Shown: positions 63,961 through 64,000 of the stretch, in pieces
Position numbering within the stretch: the first letter of the stretch is position 1
Layout: the number at the start of each line of letters is the position of its first letter
Origin: Phascolarctos cinereus
Taxonomy: Eukaryota > Chordata > Mammalia > Diprotodontia > Phascolarctidae
Direction of reading: 5' to 3'
DNA: 64,000 bases
Assembly: GCF_002099425.1 (NCBI RefSeq)
Contig: NW_018344184.1
Coordinates: forward strand, 2,695,001-2,759,000
Position numbers and translations under genes: made by a program
The notes under the pieces: model-generated
Database searches by the model: none
Seen by the model: the letters and a program-made list of their open reading frames with translations, nothing else
What the model was told of the DNA's origin: nothing

Positions 63961-64000
63961 TCTTTTCTTCCTTCTCTTTCCCTCCCCTCCCCTCCCCTGC
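63961..64000. repeat. C/T-rich low-complexity end of the window
   Basis: Runs of cccct and ttctt up to the window edge. Confidence 0.8.

Noticed and set aside
1-64000. A novel multi-gene system such as a gene cluster or defence locus
   Set aside because: No complete host coding gene was found. The window is explained mostly by interspersed repeats, with short unassigned stretches.

Overview
This window looks like gene-poor nuclear DNA of a marsupial. The evidence is the repeat content: many Mar1-type CORE-SINEs with an RTE-like tail, short A-tailed tRNA SINEs that begin ggggcagctaggtgg, SINEs with RTE tails, long L2 (CR1-clade) LINEs with marsupial-style 3' UTRs, RTE/BovB-like LINEs, and L1 3' ends of the marsupial type. 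The short SINE looks more like the Australian WSINE1 group than the opossum SINE1 to me, so an Australian marsupial is my guess; this is low confidence. All repeat names come from memory of the families, not from a search.

I find no complete host protein gene, no structural RNA gene and no CRISPR array. Nearly every reading frame lies inside a LINE, an LTR, a simple repeat or antisense repeat DNA. The only hint of a host gene is two exon-like segments with plausible splice sites at 17.67-17.80 kb and 17.93-18.00 kb. They lie in a stretch with few repeats, and their phases do not join directly.

Layout: 0-9 kb holds stacked SINEs, L2, CR1/L3 fragments and one BovB-like RTE fragment. 9-16 kb holds L2 copies, one of them split by an RTE-like LINE. 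16-20 kb holds a perfect inverted repeat, an L1 3' end with clean target-site duplications, the exon-like segments and a hAT-type MITE. 20-25 kb holds three copies of one LTR family, one inverted, and a 380-bp polypurine tract. 25-33 kb holds two dispersed families I cannot classify (U1, U2) among CORE-SINEs. 33-49 kb holds long L2 copies that received RTE, SINE and RTE-SINE insertions, plus a palindromic MITE. 49-57 kb holds an RTE/BovB-like LINE in two inverted halves, more L2, and an L1 3' end expanded by a GAA repeat. 57-64 kb holds RTE-SINE and SINE nesting, an L1 inserted into another L1, and CORE-SINEs.

The elements relate to each other as donors and dependants. The RTE-like LINE at 12.5 and 38.6 kb ends in the same 3' tail as the RTE-tailed SINEs at 0.2, 24.7, 30.2, 43.4 and 58.3 kb. 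The Mar1 tail resembles the 3' end of the BovB-like RTE. The short A-tailed SINEs are presumably moved by L1. Nesting gives a relative order: L2 and MIR are oldest, then Mar1 and the RTE families, then the short SINEs and L1. I do not see an undescribed gene system here. The items most worth a second look are the unclassified repeats U1 and U2, the perfect 39-bp hairpin, the inverted RTE, and the LTR cluster.
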